Of a stretch of 20,112 bases of DNA, positions 6,984 to 14,826 are shown piece after piece (position 1 is the first letter of the stretch; each line of letters begins with the position of its first letter). A program made the translations under genes and the position numbers. A model generated the notes under the pieces. The model was not told the origin of the DNA. It saw nothing but the letters and a program-made list of their open reading frames with translations, and made no database searches. Source of the stretch: Thermoleophilaceae bacterium (GTDB lineage Bacteria; Actinomycetota; Thermoleophilia; Solirubrobacterales; Thermoleophilaceae); contig JACCZR010000245.1 in NCBI GenBank assembly GCA_013695855.1, positions 1 to 20,112 of the forward strand, written 5' to 3'.

Positions 6984-8267
6984 TCAGGCGCGCGTGAAGC
7001 GGCGCCCGGCAGTCGGCGAGGCTTCCTCGTCGAGCTTCGGCTTGGCCGGCGCCATCGGCAGGGCATCGCCCTCGGCCATGGCCTGCTCGCTGGCCGCGGC
7101 GGCCTCCATCGCGGCCATGCGCTCGGGGGTCATCTCCCCGGCGTTCTCCTCTTCGATCTTGGCCAGCCATTCGGCTCCCTCGGCCACCTCGCCCTCGTCG
7201 CGCTCCACGCGGCCGAGCTTCAGCGAGCGGTCGATCTCGGTGAACAGCTCCTCGACCAGGCGCTCCTGGGGGACCTTCCGCAGAGGCTCGCCGCCGGCGA
7301 AGATCAGGCCCTCGTTCTTGGCGCCGGTGATGCCGAAGTCGGCGTGCGAGGCCTCGCCGATGCCGTTGACAGCACAGCCCAGCACGGCGACCTCGATCGG
7401 CTCGTCGTAGGCCTCGAGGCGGGTCTCGACCTCGGCCACCACGGTGTCCATGTCGAACTGGAGACGGCCGCAGGTGGGGCAGGCGATCAACACGGGGCCC
7501 CGCTCGCGCAGCTTGAGCGCCTTGAGGATCTCCCACGCGACCTTGACCTCCTCCTCCGCATGAAACGTGGACAGGGAGATCCGGACCGTGTCCCCGATAC
7601 CGTCGGCCAGCAGGGCGCCCAGGCCGACCGCGGACTTCAGCGAGCCGGTCCACTTGGTGCCGGCCTCGGTGATCCCGAGGTGCAGCGGGTAGGGAATGCG
7701 CTCGGAGAGCAGGCGGTTCGAGGCGATCGTGTTCGGCACGCTCGTGGACTTGATCGAGACCTTGAAGTCCTCGAAGTCCAGCCGCTCCATCAGCTCGACG
7801 TACTCCACCGCGGCGCTCACCAGCGCCTCGACGGGGTTCTCGCGCTCCAGCTCGTGCAGGTGCTTGGGAAGCGAGCCGGAGTTGACCCCGATGCGCAACG
7901 GCGTGCCGGCGGCCCGGGCTCGCTCGGTCACCTCGCCCGTCTTCTCGTGGCCGCCGATGTTCCCCGGGTTGATGCGCACGCAGTGCGAGCCGGCGTCGAT
8001 CGCCTTCAGGGCGAGCGTGTGGTTGAAATGGATGTCGGCGATCACCGGGATCGGCGACTCGATCACCAGGCGCTTGAGCGCGTCCACGTCCTTGTCGCGC
8101 GGGATGGCGCAGCGCACGATGTCCCCGCCGGCGTCCGCGATGGCGCGGATCTGGCGCAGGGTGGCGTCGTAGTCCGCCGTCTCGGTCTTGGTCATCGACT
8201 GCACGGCGACCGGCGCGCCGGCGCCGATCTTCACGCCGCCCACGTCGATCTGGCGCTCCGAAGGCAC
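6984..8267 (-). CDS. ispG: 4-hydroxy-3-methylbut-2-en-1-yl diphosphate synthase (MEP pathway)
   Basis: Converts MEcPP to HMBPP with a 4Fe-4S cluster. With the GTG at 8267 the protein is 427 residues and starts VPSERQIDVGGVKIGAGAPV, matching the family N-terminus; a TTG at 8303 that overlaps the Nudix stop is an alternative adding 12 residues. The TIM-barrel part holds VQSMTKTET, IPVIADIHFN, NPGNIG and GVNSGSLP. The cluster ligands are C263, C266 (CPTCGR), C298 (GCAVNGIGE) and E305. After about residue 350 comes a long Ala/Glu/Met-rich tail ending SPTAGRRFTRA, longer than in most IspG proteins. It is the last gene of a ligase-Nudix-ispG run and, with dxr and uppS nearby, supplies isoprenoid precursors. 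Confidence 0.96.
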   Translation of the reverse strand: MPSERQIDVGGVKIGAGAPVAVQSMTKTETADYDATLRQIRAIADAGGDIVRCAIPRDKDVDALKRLVIESPIPVIADIHFNHTLALKAIDAGSHCVRINPGNIGGHEKTGEVTERARAAGTPLRIGVNSGSLPKHLHELERENPVEALVSAAVEYVELMERLDFEDFKVSIKSTSVPNTIASNRLLSERIPYPLHLGITEAGTKWTGSLKSAVGLGALLADGIGDTVRISLSTFHAEEEVKVAWEILKALKLRERGPVLIACPTCGRLQFDMDTVVAEVETRLEAYDEPIEVAVLGCAVNGIGEASHADFGITGAKNEGLIFAGGEPLRKVPQERLVEELFTEIDRSLKLGRVERDEGEVAEGAEWLAKIEEENAGEMTPERMAAMEAAAASEQAMAEGDALPMAPAKPKLDEEASPTAGRRFTRA

Positions 8268-8299
8268 CCCCTCAGGGTAGCTGGGCCCCCAGGCGCGGC

Positions 8300-8944
8300 T
8301 CAAGCCAGCAGCGCGCCCATGCGCCGCAGCCGCTCGTCGGCCTCGGAGGGCCAGTCGGCCGGGTCAGGCGGCCACCATGCGTACTCGTCGTGCTCGGCGT
8401 CGGACACCGGTGAGGCGTCCGAGGGCACAGTCACCTGCCCGACGAGCATTGCCAATCCGCTGGGCAGGCGAACCAGGGCCTCGATCGCGACCCCTGCGGG
8501 GCGCAGCTGCCACTCCTCGTCGAGCTCGCGAGTGAGCGTCTCCACCGGGCTCTCCCCCACCTCGACCGCCCCGCCGGCGCCGAGGGCCCAGCGCTCGGCC
8601 CAGGTGGCCAGCCAGCTGGCCCGCCGCCCCGCCAGCCAGTGCCCGTCCTCGCGCCGGACGACGCACAACGCGGTGAGTGAGTCGCACGCCTCCCCATCGA
8701 CCAGCCGCAGTGCCCAGCGCGCGGGCTGAAGCTCCATCCACAGCCCGCCGTCGCGCGCCTCGTGGTCGCGCATACGTGCGGCCATGCCGTCGTGTGCCGG
8801 CGAGCCGCGCTCGGTGAGCGCGGCCACCCGAGCGTCTGCAGCCGCCGTCAGCTCCTGCGAAGGCTCGTAGGCCGCCTGGTGCCAGCGCACATCGACATCC
8901 CCGGGAGCCCACGGCCCCCTGGCCAGGAGGGCAGCTTCGGGCAC
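8300..8944 (-). CDS. Nudix hydrolase domain protein
   Basis: 214 residues from a GTG at 8944 that follows directly on the stop of the acyl-CoA ligase (TAG GTG). The Nudix box is at about 125-147: GAVEVGESPVETLTRELDEE then WQL, fitting Gx5Ex7REUxEExGU except that the final Gly is Gln (Q146). The acidic metal-binding residues E140, E143 and E144 are present, so pyrophosphohydrolase activity on some nucleoside-diphosphate derivative is plausible; the substrate cannot be told. An N-terminal extension of about 85 residues precedes the fold. It overlaps the possible TTG start of ispG, suggesting one transcript for ligase, Nudix protein and ispG. Confidence 0.85.
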   Translation of the reverse strand: MPEAALLARGPWAPGDVDVRWHQAAYEPSQELTAAADARVAALTERGSPAHDGMAARMRDHEARDGGLWMELQPARWALRLVDGEACDSLTALCVVRREDGHWLAGRRASWLATWAERWALGAGGAVEVGESPVETLTRELDEEWQLRPAGVAIEALVRLPSGLAMLVGQVTVPSDASPVSDAEHDEYAWWPPDPADWPSEADERLRRMGALLA

Positions 8945-10756
8945 CTACGAGTAGAGCCCCTCGATCTCGTCCGCGTACTTCTCGGCGATCGGCTTGCGCT
9001 TGAGCTTCATCGTCGGCGTCAGCTCGTCGCCCCCCGGCTCCCACTCGGTGGGCAGGATCACGAACTTCTTGATCTGCTCCACGCGGGCGAGCTGCTCGTT
9101 GGCGGTGTCGATCTCCTCCTGCACCGCCGCGATCACCTCCTCGTTGTCGGCCAGCTCCTCGGCCGAAGGCTGGGCGCCGATCTTCTCGGCCAGTCCTGGT
9201 ATCGCGTCGGAGTCCAGGGTCAGCAGGGCGCTGTTGTACTGGCGAGCGTCGCCGATGGTCACGGCCTGGCCGATCAGCGGCCCGGCCGCCTTGACCTTTG
9301 ACTCGATGTTCGCGGGCGACATGTTCTTGCCCGCGGCGCTGATGATCAGCTCCTTCTTGCGGTCGACGATCTTCAGGTAGCCGTCATCGTCGAACTCGCC
9401 GATGTCGCCGGTACGCAGGAAGCCTTCCTCGGTGAACGTCTCCGCGGTCTTGTCGGGCAGGTTGCGGTAGCCGGGCATCACCACCGGCCCGCGGATCAGC
9501 ACCTCGCCGTCCTCGTCGAGCTTGATCTCGCAGTCGGGGGCCGGCGGGCCCACCGTCCCGATCTTGATCTTCTCGGGCGGGTTGCAGGTGCCGGCGCCGG
9601 TGGTCTCCGACATCCCCCAGAGCTCGGCCAGAGGGATGCCGAGGGCGTGGAAGAACTCGATCACCTCGGGCGGCGTCGGCGCGGCCCCCACGTTGCAGGC
9701 CTCCACCTCGTCGAGCCCGAGCATCGCCCTCACGTTGGAGAGAACCTGCTCGTCGGCCTCACGCCACTGCGACTCGAGCTCCGCGGGGACCTGCTCGCCG
9801 GCCTGGATCGCCCTCACGCGGCGCAGGGAGACGCCCAGTGCGTTCTGCATGCGGTCTTTCTGCTCACCCTCGTCGAGCCCGGCGAGCATTGCCTCGAGCC
9901 CCGCCTTCATCTTCTCCCAGATACGAGGCACGGCGAAGAACCAGGTGGGCTTGACCTCGGGCAGGTACTGCGCCACCTGGCGCGGATCGGGGCAGGACGT
10001 GACGTTGGAGCCGCAGAGCATCGGCAGGTAGTGGCTCACGTTGCGCTCGGCCACGTGCGCCATCGGGAGGTAGGAGACGATCCGCCCGCCGAACGGAAAG
10101 CCGATGATCTTGTCGTAGGAGCGCACGCACTGGGTCATGTTTGCGTGTGTGATCTGTACGCCCTTGGGCGGCCCGGTGGTCCCCGAGGTGTAGATCAAGG
10201 TGAGGATGTCGTCGGGCTCCACGGCGCGCCACGCGGCCTCGAAGTCGAAGTCCTCGGAGCCCTTGGCCTCCAGGTCGGCCAGCGACATCGCGCCCTCGGG
10301 CGGGTCGCCGTCCACCACCACGACGTGCTCGAGCGCGTTGTCGGCGCCCAAGACAGCGAGCAGCCGGTCGGCGAAGGCCTGCTCGGTGAAGGCGACCTTG
10401 TTGGCGGCGTCGCTCACCAGGTACTCGATCTGCTCGGACGAGTAGGTGTTGTAGATGGAGAAGGGGGTGGCGCCCAGGTGCATCGCCCCGGCGTCGCAGA
10501 AGTGGAACTCCGGGCGGTTGGTGAGCATGATCGCCACGGTGTCCCCGCGCCCCACCCCGAGGGCGGTCAGCCCGGCGGCGACCTTGCGGGTGCGCTCGGC
10601 ATACTCGGCCCACGTGAGCGTGAGCTCGTCATCCTTCAGCCGCAGGGCGCCCTGGTCGGAGACCGCCTCGGCCGTGATCTGAAAGGCCTCGCACATCGTT
10701 GCCGCGTCCAGGGCGGGCGGGCGCTCGGTCTTGCGTTCCACGGTGCTGCTCTCCAT
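8945..10756 (-). CDS. Long-chain fatty-acid--CoA ligase (AMP-forming, ANL superfamily)
   Basis: 603 residues. Activates a carboxylic acid with ATP to an acyl-AMP and then loads it on CoA. The P-loop is at 187-199 (LIYTSGTTGPPKG), the second core motif at 381-387 (GMSETTG), and the hinge region RTGDIGEFDDDGYLKIVDRK at 448-467 is followed by KELIISAAGKNMSPANIE. A late Lys-rich stretch (PTMKLKRKPI) carries the likely catalytic lysine. The overall form is that of bacterial FadD15-like long-chain ligases. The ATG at 10756 has AGGAG six bases upstream. It leads an operon with a Nudix gene and ispG. A link between acyl activation and isoprenoid synthesis is only positional. Chain-length specificity cannot be read. 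Confidence 0.92.
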   Translation of the reverse strand: MESSTVERKTERPPALDAATMCEAFQITAEAVSDQGALRLKDDELTLTWAEYAERTRKVAAGLTALGVGRGDTVAIMLTNRPEFHFCDAGAMHLGATPFSIYNTYSSEQIEYLVSDAANKVAFTEQAFADRLLAVLGADNALEHVVVVDGDPPEGAMSLADLEAKGSEDFDFEAAWRAVEPDDILTLIYTSGTTGPPKGVQITHANMTQCVRSYDKIIGFPFGGRIVSYLPMAHVAERNVSHYLPMLCGSNVTSCPDPRQVAQYLPEVKPTWFFAVPRIWEKMKAGLEAMLAGLDEGEQKDRMQNALGVSLRRVRAIQAGEQVPAELESQWREADEQVLSNVRAMLGLDEVEACNVGAAPTPPEVIEFFHALGIPLAELWGMSETTGAGTCNPPEKIKIGTVGPPAPDCEIKLDEDGEVLIRGPVVMPGYRNLPDKTAETFTEEGFLRTGDIGEFDDDGYLKIVDRKKELIISAAGKNMSPANIESKVKAAGPLIGQAVTIGDARQYNSALLTLDSDAIPGLAEKIGAQPSAEELADNEEVIAAVQEEIDTANEQLARVEQIKKFVILPTEWEPGGDELTPTMKLKRKPIAEKYADEIEGLYS

Positions 10757-10784
10757 CGGGCTCCTCCCTCTCTAGGAAGCGCGG

Positions 10785-10790
10785 AGCCTA
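10785..10790 (-). promoter_or_regulatory. Possible -10 element for the ligase-Nudix-ispG operon
   Basis: On the minus strand TAGGCT fits the actinobacterial -10 pattern TANNNT and lies 28 bases before the ATG, leaving room for the AGGAG ribosome binding site. No convincing -35 hexamer was seen. This is a weak call based on pattern and position only. Confidence 0.3.
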
Positions 10791-10803
10791 CCCCGGCCTG
10801 GTA

Positions 10804-10896
10804 CCGGAGGAGCGCAGCCCGATCCTCCGGGCGCAGCGCAGCCCGATCGTTGATCGGGCGAGCACCGCACCGATCCAGCTCGGGCGAGCACCGCAC
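10804..10896. repeat. Cluster of two hairpins and two direct repeats between rseP and the acyl-CoA ligase gene
   Basis: Hairpin 1: CCGGAGGA (10804-10811) pairs with TCCTCCGG (10823-10830). Hairpin 2: GCCCGATC (10841-10848) pairs with GATCGGGC (10852-10859) around a 3-base loop. Direct repeat A, GCGCAGCCCGATC, occurs at 10812-10824 and 10836-10848. Direct repeat B, CGGGCGAGCACCGCAC, occurs at 10855-10870 and 10881-10896. Everything lies in the 151-bp gap after the rseP stop. The hairpins could end rseP transcription, although no T-run follows, or the repeats could be operator sites for the downstream operon. Confidence 0.7.
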
Positions 10897-10907
10897 GGTC
10901 GTAGGGC

Positions 10908-12002
10908 TCAGGGAACCTGGAAGCCCTCGCCGGTGAGCCGGCCGATGTCGTTGGTGAGGCCGATCGCGAACAGCCCAAGCACGAGCATGAAGCCGACGAT
11001 GCTCGATCTCTCCATCAGGCGGTAGGACACCGGCTTGCGACGGACGAGCTCGACCACGGCCCAGAAGATGTGACCGCCATCGAGCGGCAGGAACGGGAAG
11101 AGGTTCACGATCGCCAGGGAGAGCGAGATGATCGCCAGGATCCCAACCACCTCGGGGAGGTCCTGGATGATGGTCTGCCGCGTGACCTCGTAGGAGCCGA
11201 CGGGCCCCGAGATCTCCTTGCGCCGCTCGGCGTCGAACAGTCGCGCAGGCAGGCTGAGCGTCTGCCCGGAGATGAAGGCGAAGCGGTCGAGCGTGGTGGT
11301 GAACGCCCTGCCGGGGGGGAGTGTCTCCCGGGGCCCGGGGGCATAGCCGAAGCCCAGGCGCGTCTTCTTGGTCCGGGTGTCGTAGATCGGTGTGAGCTCG
11401 AGCGTCCGCCGCCGGCCGCCGCGCTCGATGAGGACCGTGGCCGGGTCCGTCGCCTTGCAGCGCGCGGTGGGCGGGCGCTGCGCGCAGCGGTGAGAGGAGA
11501 TCTGCTTCGAGAGCACCCCCAGCTTGCCCCGCTCGCCGTCCACCGCCAGCAGCCTGTCGCCCGGGCGAAGCTGCCCGGCCGCCGGGAAGGTCTTCTCCAC
11601 CACGCCCACCTCGGCGCGCTTTGGCTCGGTCTCGGCGCCGATAGCGCCGAAGAACACGAAGAGCAGCACAAAGGCCACCACCAGGTTCACGAACGGCCCC
11701 GCGGCGATCACCACGATGCGCTTCCAGACCGGCTGGGAGTAGTAGGCCCGGGTGCGGACCTCGTCGGAGAGGTCCTCGCTGGGGTTCATGCCGGTGATCT
11801 TCACGTAGCCGCCGAGGGGGATGGAGCCGATGGCGTACTCGGTCTCTCCCCTCGTGCGCGAGAAGAGGTTCGGGGGAAAGAAGAGCGAGAACTTCTCCAC
11901 GCGCATGCCCACCGCCTTGGCGGCGAAGAAGTGCCCCATCTCGTGCAGGACCACGAGAGCCATGAAGCCCAGTGCGGCCAGGACGATCGAGAGCAGGGTC
12001 AT
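10908..12002 (-). CDS. rseP: RseP-type site-2 membrane metalloprotease
   Basis: 364 residues. A zinc protease that cleaves transmembrane helices, typically of anti-sigma factors, in regulated intramembrane proteolysis. The first helix carries the HExxH motif (H20, E21, H24 in LHEMGH). IPLGGYVKITGMNP follows at about 61-74, a second membrane span at about 95-120, a PDZ domain at about 125-205, and the third ligand in NLFPFLPLDGGH with D308. A final hydrophobic segment is near 330-350. The ATG overlaps the dxr stop (ATGA), so the two are coupled, as in many actinobacteria. Its substrate anti-sigma factor is not in this window. Length and motifs are complete. Confidence 0.95.
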   Translation of the reverse strand: MTLLSIVLAALGFMALVVLHEMGHFFAAKAVGMRVEKFSLFFPPNLFSRTRGETEYAIGSIPLGGYVKITGMNPSEDLSDEVRTRAYYSQPVWKRIVVIAAGPFVNLVVAFVLLFVFFGAIGAETEPKRAEVGVVEKTFPAAGQLRPGDRLLAVDGERGKLGVLSKQISSHRCAQRPPTARCKATDPATVLIERGGRRRTLELTPIYDTRTKKTRLGFGYAPGPRETLPPGRAFTTTLDRFAFISGQTLSLPARLFDAERRKEISGPVGSYEVTRQTIIQDLPEVVGILAIISLSLAIVNLFPFLPLDGGHIFWAVVELVRRKPVSYRLMERSSIVGFMLVLGLFAIGLTNDIGRLTGEGFQVP

Positions 12003-13138
12003 ACGGCGGCTCCCGCGGCGTGGCGGCGGGCCTCGGCGTCCGCCTCGTAGAGGTCGGAGAAGTGACGCAGCGGGCGGGCCGGCAGCGCCCGCAGCGTGTC
12101 CTCGATCACCCGGGGGATGCCTGTGAAGGGCAGTTCCCCGTCGAGAAACGCGTGCACCGCGACCTCATCGGCGGCGTTGAGCACACACGGCGCGGTGCCT
12201 CCGGCCTGGGCGGCCTCGCGAGCCAGCCGCAGGCACGGAAAGGCGTTCTCGTCGGGGGCCTCGAAGTCCAGCGTGCCGACCTTCGCGAGGTCCAGGGTTC
12301 CGACCGCGACGTCGGCGCGCTCGGGGTGATGGAGCGCGTAGGAGATCGGGACGCGCATGTCGGGGTGGCCGAGGTGGGCCAGCGAGGCGCCGTCGTTGAG
12401 GTGGACCAGGCCGTGCACGATCGACTGCGGGTGGACCACCACGTCGATCTGGTCGTAGGGCGTGCCGAAGAGATGGTGCGCCTCGATCACCTCGAGCCCC
12501 TTGTTGAACAGCGTCGCGGAGTCGACGGTGACGCGGCCGCCCATCTCCCAGGTGGGGTGCGCCAGCGCCTGCTCGACGGTCACGTCCTCGAGCTGATCGG
12601 CCGAGCGACCGCGGAACGGACCGCCCGAAGCGGTGAGCACAAGGCGGTCGACCGTCCCGGGGGCTTCGCCCCCTACGAGCTGGTACAGGGCGGAGTGCTC
12701 GGAGTCGACGGGGATGACCTGGGCGCCTGTGGCCTCGGCCAGCGCCATCACCAGCTCGCCTCCAACCACCAGGCTCTCCTTGTTGGCCAGCGCCAGGTCG
12801 ATCCCCTCCCCGAGGGTGGCCACGGTCGGCCCGAGGCCCGCTGAGCCCGTAAGGGCGTTCAGGACAAGATCCGCCCCCGACTCGACGATGAGCTCGACGA
12901 GCCCCTCGGTGCCGGCAAGCACCTGGCCGTCGGTCCAGGCCTCGGACGCCCGCGCGGCCGCGGCCTCGTCGGCGAGCGCGATGCGCTTCACGCCCAGCGC
13001 GCGGGTCTGCTCGAGCAGCAGCTCGGCGTTCGAGGCGGCGGCGAGCCCCACGACCTCGAGCTCAGGGCTGCGTTGAACGACGTCCACCGCCTGGGTCCCG
13101 ATCGAGCCCGTGGACCCTGCGATGACGATCCTGCGCAC
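11999..13138 (-). CDS. dxr: 1-deoxy-D-xylulose 5-phosphate reductoisomerase (MEP pathway)
   Basis: 379 residues. Converts DXP to MEP with NADPH, the first committed step of the MEP pathway. The start at the GTG at 13138 gives VRRIVIAGSTGSIG, with the NADPH loop at residues 8-14. LANKESLVVGGEL follows at 118-130. The metal ligands are D145 and E147 (VDSEHSALYQ) and E216 (LFNKGLEVIEAHHLF), with substrate residues N212 and K213. LTASGGPFRG and HPTWEMGGRVTVDSATL are also present. The frame is open far upstream but that part is opposite a plus-strand gene and is not coding. A TACACT -10-like box seven bases before the GTG hints at a leaderless message. It is coupled to rseP; the glycosidase gene separates it from cdsA. 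Confidence 0.95.
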   Translation of the reverse strand: MRRIVIAGSTGSIGTQAVDVVQRSPELEVVGLAAASNAELLLEQTRALGVKRIALADEAAAARASEAWTDGQVLAGTEGLVELIVESGADLVLNALTGSAGLGPTVATLGEGIDLALANKESLVVGGELVMALAEATGAQVIPVDSEHSALYQLVGGEAPGTVDRLVLTASGGPFRGRSADQLEDVTVEQALAHPTWEMGGRVTVDSATLFNKGLEVIEAHHLFGTPYDQIDVVVHPQSIVHGLVHLNDGASLAHLGHPDMRVPISYALHHPERADVAVGTLDLAKVGTLDFEAPDENAFPCLRLAREAAQAGGTAPCVLNAADEVAVHAFLDGELPFTGIPRVIEDTLRALPARPLRHFSDLYEADAEARRHAAGAAV

Positions 13139-13145
13139 CCGGCTT

Positions 13146-13151
13146 AGTGTA
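13146..13151 (-). promoter_or_regulatory. Candidate -10 box for a leaderless dxr transcript
   Basis: On the minus strand TACACT ends seven bases before the GTG of dxr. A TANNNT box at this spacing puts the transcription start at the start codon itself, the usual arrangement of leaderless actinobacterial messages. No ribosome binding site is evident before the GTG, which fits. No clear -35 was found. Confidence 0.4.
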
Positions 13152-13207
13152 GGAGGCGTAGATCGTCCCCATCCGGCCAAGAGCTCGGCCGTGTCGACAG
13201 TCTGGCG

Positions 13208-14785
13208 GTGGGCTCGCGAGGCGTCCAGGGGACACCGGGGGTGGCCGCGGTGCTCTTCTCGCTGGTCCTCATCGCCGCCTTGGACCCCGCTTCTGGAGTG
13301 GCCCGCGGAGCAACCGACTCGGCCTCCAGCGCGAACCCCGTGATTTCCGGAGCCTTTCCCGACCCGACGGTGATCAAGGTCGGCAGGGAGTACGTGGCGA
13401 GCGCAACCTCCAATGGCTGGGCGCCCATCTTCCCCATCCTGCACTCGCGCGACCTGGTGCACTGGCGCCAGAAGGGCACCGTGTTCCGGGGCCGTCCGAA
13501 ATGGGCCGTCGGCAGGTTCTGGGCGCCTGAGCTCGCGCACGTGGGCGGCCGGTACCTCGCCTATTACTCCGCCATCCCGGCCCGCAGGCGCTACTGCATC
13601 GGAGTGGCCACGGCGGGGCGGGTGGACGGCCCCTACCGCGACGTCGGCCCGATCCTCTGCCCGCCTCGCGGAGCGATCGACCCGTTCACCGTGCGCGACG
13701 AGAACGGGCGGCTGTTCCTCCTGTGGAAGGAGTCGGGCGACGCCGTGCGGATATACCCGGCGATTCGGGCGCAGCCGCTGACCCCTGATGGACTGCGACT
13801 TACCGGCTCGCCGACGACGCTCATAACGGCTGACCAGCCGTGGGAGCGGGGGGTGGTCGAGGCTCCCGCGGTGATGCGCGAACAGGGCAAGTTCTTCCTG
13901 TTCTACGCGGGCGCCCGCTGCTGCCGGACGGACTGCCGGTACAGCGTCGGCGTCGCGGCGTCCCCAAGGCTCCTGGGCCCGTGGCGCAAGCGCCCCGCGA
14001 ACCCGATCTTGCGCGACAATGCCTTCTGGCGCTGCCCGGGTCACGGCAGCCCGGTACGTGCCGGGCCGGGGGACTACCGCTTGCTCTACCACGCGTTCCG
14101 TGCCGACTCGTTTCTCATCGGCAGGCAAGTGCTCATGGACCCGATACGGATCGGAGGCGACGGCTGGCCGGAGATCGGCACCGGATCGCCGTCGGTTCTC
14201 CCTGTCTCGGCTGCTGCCCGCCCCCGAGCGTTCCGCGAGGAGTTCCGCGGTCAACGGCTCGCTCGGGGTTGGGAGTGGCCGGCCGTGGACAAGCCGCGGA
14301 TCGCCGTCGGCGGTGGCAGGCTGCGGCTCGGCGCTCGCCGCCGGGCCGGGTCACCCCCCGACGCGGCGCTGCTGACGCGCCGCATCACCAGCACCTCCTA
14401 TGAAGGCTTGGCGGTGCTCGAAAGGCGAGACTTGCGGGGGGGAGCCTCGGGAGGCCTCGGGCCCACCACGCGGGATGGCACCGCAAACGAAGGCACGTCT
14501 GTGTTCGCTTCGGCACGCGGCCGGCGGGTGGTGTTGCTGCGCCGTCAAGCCGGGAGGCTCACAAAGCTGGCATCGGCCCCGCGGCCGCGCTTACGGACCT
14601 TCCTGCGTGTCCGCGCCCGCGGCGACCGCTTCGCGTTCGCGGTGAGCGGAGACGGCCGCCGCTGGCGCGGCCTGGGCGCGACCCAGACGGGCTCGTTCGA
14701 GCAGGGCGTACGGCTGGCCCTCTTCGCCGGCGGACACGCCGGGAAGCTGGCCGGCTTCCAGCGCGTGCGGCTCACACCTCGCTAG
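13208..14785 (+). CDS. Secreted GH43-like glycoside hydrolase with C-terminal beta-sandwich domain
   Basis: 525 residues from a GTG. A signal peptide is likely: Arg early, hydrophobic VAAVLFSLVLIAA, small residues before about 36. The five-bladed propeller domain follows with the GH43 catalytic triad pattern: D52 (GAFPDPTVI, base), D158 (GAIDPFTV, pKa modulator) and E218 (VVEAPAVM, acid). FWAPELAHVGGRYLAYYS, GHGS and LYHAF are family features. After about 335 a second domain (FREEFRGQRLARGWEW...) resembles the concanavalin-like accessory domain of GH43 enzymes. The family attacks arabinan, xylan or similar glycans outside the cell; the exact substrate is not readable. It lies opposite to the housekeeping genes and splits cdsA from dxr, so it looks like an accessory insertion. 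No frameshift was seen. Confidence 0.85.
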   Translation: MGSRGVQGTPGVAAVLFSLVLIAALDPASGVARGATDSASSANPVISGAFPDPTVIKVGREYVASATSNGWAPIFPILHSRDLVHWRQKGTVFRGRPKWAVGRFWAPELAHVGGRYLAYYSAIPARRRYCIGVATAGRVDGPYRDVGPILCPPRGAIDPFTVRDENGRLFLLWKESGDAVRIYPAIRAQPLTPDGLRLTGSPTTLITADQPWERGVVEAPAVMREQGKFFLFYAGARCCRTDCRYSVGVAASPRLLGPWRKRPANPILRDNAFWRCPGHGSPVRAGPGDYRLLYHAFRADSFLIGRQVLMDPIRIGGDGWPEIGTGSPSVLPVSAAARPRAFREEFRGQRLARGWEWPAVDKPRIAVGGGRLRLGARRRAGSPPDAALLTRRITSTSYEGLAVLERRDLRGGASGGLGPTTRDGTANEGTSVFASARGRRVVLLRRQAGRLTKLASAPRPRLRTFLRVRARGDRFAFAVSGDGRRWRGLGATQTGSFEQGVRLALFAGGHAGKLAGFQRVRLTPR

Positions 14786-14826
14786 GCGTCCGGCGCCTGG
14801 GCCGTAGCGCCAGACTCGAGCCACCC

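Noticed and set aside
6660..8729. 689-codon plus-strand open frame over ispG and the Nudix gene
   Set aside because: Antisense shadow of ispG, a common artefact in high-GC DNA; no motifs.
9647..10936. Long plus-strand open frame opposite the acyl-CoA ligase
   Set aside because: Antisense shadow with no recognisable domain; the minus-strand ligase has all family motifs.
13139..14254. Long N-terminal extension of Dxr
   Set aside because: The open frame upstream of 13138 is antisense to the GH43-like gene; Dxr aligns to its family from the GTG at 13138.
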